From assembly GCA_047947135.1 (NCBI GenBank), contig CP170457.1:3038001-3102000 (forward strand): DNA of 64,000 nt, written 5' to 3'. Shown here piece by piece: positions 62,621 to 64,000 of the stretch. The notes beneath the pieces were generated by a model that saw nothing but the letters and a program-made list of their open reading frames with translations, had not been told where the DNA came from and searched no databases. Position numbers and translations under genes: made by a program. The DNA comes from Planctobacterium sp047947135 (lineage in GTDB: Bacteria; Pseudomonadota; Gammaproteobacteria; Enterobacterales; Alteromonadaceae). Every line of letters starts with the position of its first letter. The first letter of the stretch is position 1.

Positions 62621-63232
62621 TTAGTAATCAACGTCGACATCACCTACACCAACTTCAACCAGAATGTCATAGCGGCCCGCGCCTCGCCAGTTACTGGATT
62701 CGCTAATGAAATGACGTTCATTCTCAATATTCTTAAATCCAGACAAATCAGCTGCCCCCACACCGCTTTCTAATTCAATGCGTCCATAATCATCTTCGCC
62801 AAGACGGATATCTACTTCGCCAACACCCACTTCAACGAAAATGTCGCGTGTCAGGTCTTCCAGATCCACTTCACCAACACCCAGCGACACATCGATATGT
62901 GCGGACTTTGGCACATACACTTCCCAGTCCTGTATAGTATCGTTGGCGTCTATTTCTAATATCACTCGATTGCCAGAAACGCGTTTATCTAAATACACTT
63001 CATCTAAATCAGGTGAGGCGAACCAGTTGTCTTCCTGGTCTTTTACTTTTACCTCGATGATCACTTCATCACTGTCATGGGTCTGCAAATCCAGTTTGCC
63101 AACTGGAATTTCAAACTGAATGCGGCTGTCAGAATCAACGGTAAAGCGCTCTTCAATAACAACGCTGTCTTTTGCCATTACTGGCGCTGCAAACAGTGTC
63201 ACAAAGGTGGTGGCGATGATGTGTTTGTTCAT
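62621..63232 (-). CDS. Exported DUF4097-like beta-repeat protein
   Basis: A 203-residue exported protein with a signal peptide (about 1-20, cleavage after VMA). The mature part is beta-rich with repeated acidic GVGEVD-type motifs (SLGVGEVDLEDL, EVGVGEVDIRLG, SGVGAADLSG, EVGVGDVDVDY), resembling the DUF4097 / polymer-forming beta-helix group. I chose the ATG at 63232 with AGGA upstream; the longer frame would precede the signal. The function is unknown. Confidence 0.75.
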   Translation of the reverse strand: MNKHIIATTFVTLFAAPVMAKDSVVIEERFTVDSDSRIQFEIPVGKLDLQTHDSDEVIIEVKVKDQEDNWFASPDLDEVYLDKRVSGNRVILEIDANDTIQDWEVYVPKSAHIDVSLGVGEVDLEDLTRDIFVEVGVGEVDIRLGEDDYGRIELESGVGAADLSGFKNIENERHFISESSNWRGAGRYDILVEVGVGDVDVDY

Positions 63233-63449
63233 ATTAATGTTCCTGAAATATGTCATGCTGTTAATTTTTAGTAACGCAAAACCAATGCCAACTAAAAATT
63301 CCCTATAAAACAAATAGATAGGTGCTCCGGTTAGAACTCCAGTAATTCCAATCTGGTCAATTTCGCTAATATTTGGCGTAACATATTTTTTATTTGTGTG
63401 ATGCATATGGATATAATAGTCGCGTGAATAATGAGGAAGGTTTAAACCA

Positions 63450-64000
63450 TTGCAAAAAAATACTGACACACGTTTAGAACACGCTCTGGCGGGTGAATAT
63501 AAAATCGATATCAAAGCTGCGATGAAAGAGGGCTGGGAAAAGACCGGCATCAGCCGTGGTGCTATGCTTCAGGGGCTCGCTGTCGTCATCGTGATTTCCA
63601 TTATGCTGCTTTTGCTGATTGAAGCCTTTACGGTACAAAATGGTTTGGACAAAGACGCTTTTAATGTACAGCTCATCACAAATTTGTTGCTAACCGCACT
63701 GGTTGCGCCATTTGCTGCGGCTCTGGTCATGATGGGAGTGGATACAAGTATCGGTAAGGCGACTCGTGTCGCTGATGTTTTCCAATTTGTCTCAAAAACA
63801 GTGATATTGACCATAACAGCGATTTTAACCAGTGCCATTGTGCAGATCGGCTTGCTGTTATTTATTATTCCCGGTTTATATATGATTATCGCAACCGGCT
63901 TTGCAGTGCCTTTGGTGTTGGACCGCAAACTATTGCCTGCGCAAGCTATCATGACGTCTATAAAAGTAGTTAATCATCAATGGCTTGAATTTGTGAAGTT
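63450..64000 (+). CDS. Integral membrane protein, 5' part (runs off the window)
   Basis: Open reading frame of at least 183 codons, continuing past the window end. It starts with TTG, 9 nt after AGGAAGG. A soluble N-terminus (about 1-40; LAGEYKIDIKAAMKEGWEKTG) precedes at least three hydrophobic helices (LQGLAVVIVISIMLLLLIEA, NLLLTALVAPFAAALVMMGV, AIVQIGLLLFIIPGLYMIIA). The order resembles small YciC/DUF975-like membrane proteins, but I do not assign a family. It is divergent from the DUF4097-like gene. Confidence 0.75.
   Translation, partial: MQKNTDTRLEHALAGEYKIDIKAAMKEGWEKTGISRGAMLQGLAVVIVISIMLLLLIEAFTVQNGLDKDAFNVQLITNLLLTALVAPFAAALVMMGVDTSIGKATRVADVFQFVSKTVILTITAILTSAIVQIGLLLFIIPGLYMIIATGFAVPLVLDRKLLPAQAIMTSIKVVNHQWLEFVK

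Noticed and set aside
63569..63952. Minus-strand frame of 127 codons at the window end
   Set aside because: Antisense to the plus-strand membrane protein, which has a good ribosome binding site and clear helices.

Overview
The window is chromosomal DNA of a marine-type gammaproteobacterium, most likely a member of the Alteromonadaceae or a close relative. This rests on the housekeeping order pepN, DUF2835, large NAD-glutamate dehydrogenase, pyrD, zapC, rlmKL, glutaredoxin, uup, DUF3466, rmf and fabA, and on FadR- and FabR-type sites in front of fabA. No tRNA, rRNA or CRISPR array was seen.

Layout. 1-5.3 kb: end of an SLC6-type sodium symporter gene, an NhaC antiporter, pepN and a DUF2835 gene. 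5.7-12.6 kb: an envelope cluster (DUF1302 outer-membrane protein, DUF1329 protein, Ycf48-like BNR protein, MMPL/RND transporter) preceded by a FadR-like site. 13.1-28.4 kb: the conserved housekeeping block from gdhB to the DUF3466 gene, with an ScsB/DsbD-type reductase and a redoxin inserted after zapC. 28.4-29.8 kb: an IS4-family insertion sequence inside the terminator of the DUF3466 gene, with a 10-bp target duplication. 29.8-33.3 kb: an accessory segment with two regulators and a small operon containing a truncated class-V aminotransferase gene. 34.0-36.2 kb: rmf, fabA, a small unknown gene and an aldo/keto reductase.

36.3-46.1 kb is a purine catabolic locus: xdhA-xdhB-xdhC-uraD-uraH-guaD-puuD on the minus strand, divergent from a RutR-like regulator and puuE. 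A near-perfect RutR-type palindrome lies 34 nt upstream of xdhA. 46.1-54.0 kb separates this locus from its second half. It holds a CPA1 antiporter, two paralogous secreted subtilases and a LURP-one protein. 54.1-61.1 kb completes the route with allC, a ureidoglycine aminotransferase, a TauE/SafE transporter, an HpxW-like Ntn hydrolase, an amidase and an RpiR regulator. Together these genes could take guanine to allantoate, ureidoglycine, oxalurate and perhaps oxamate or oxalate. The window ends with cobB, a LysE exporter, a DUF4097-like exported protein and the start of a membrane protein gene.

The most unusual feature is the pair of subtilases. Each ends in exactly 13 Trp-bearing six-residue repeats followed by a WVxQE cap. 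The repeat sequences differ (W-N-E-G-S-T against W-S-D-A-N-L), but copy number, period and cap are shared. A matching non-coding block with a hairpin lies at a similar distance upstream of both genes.
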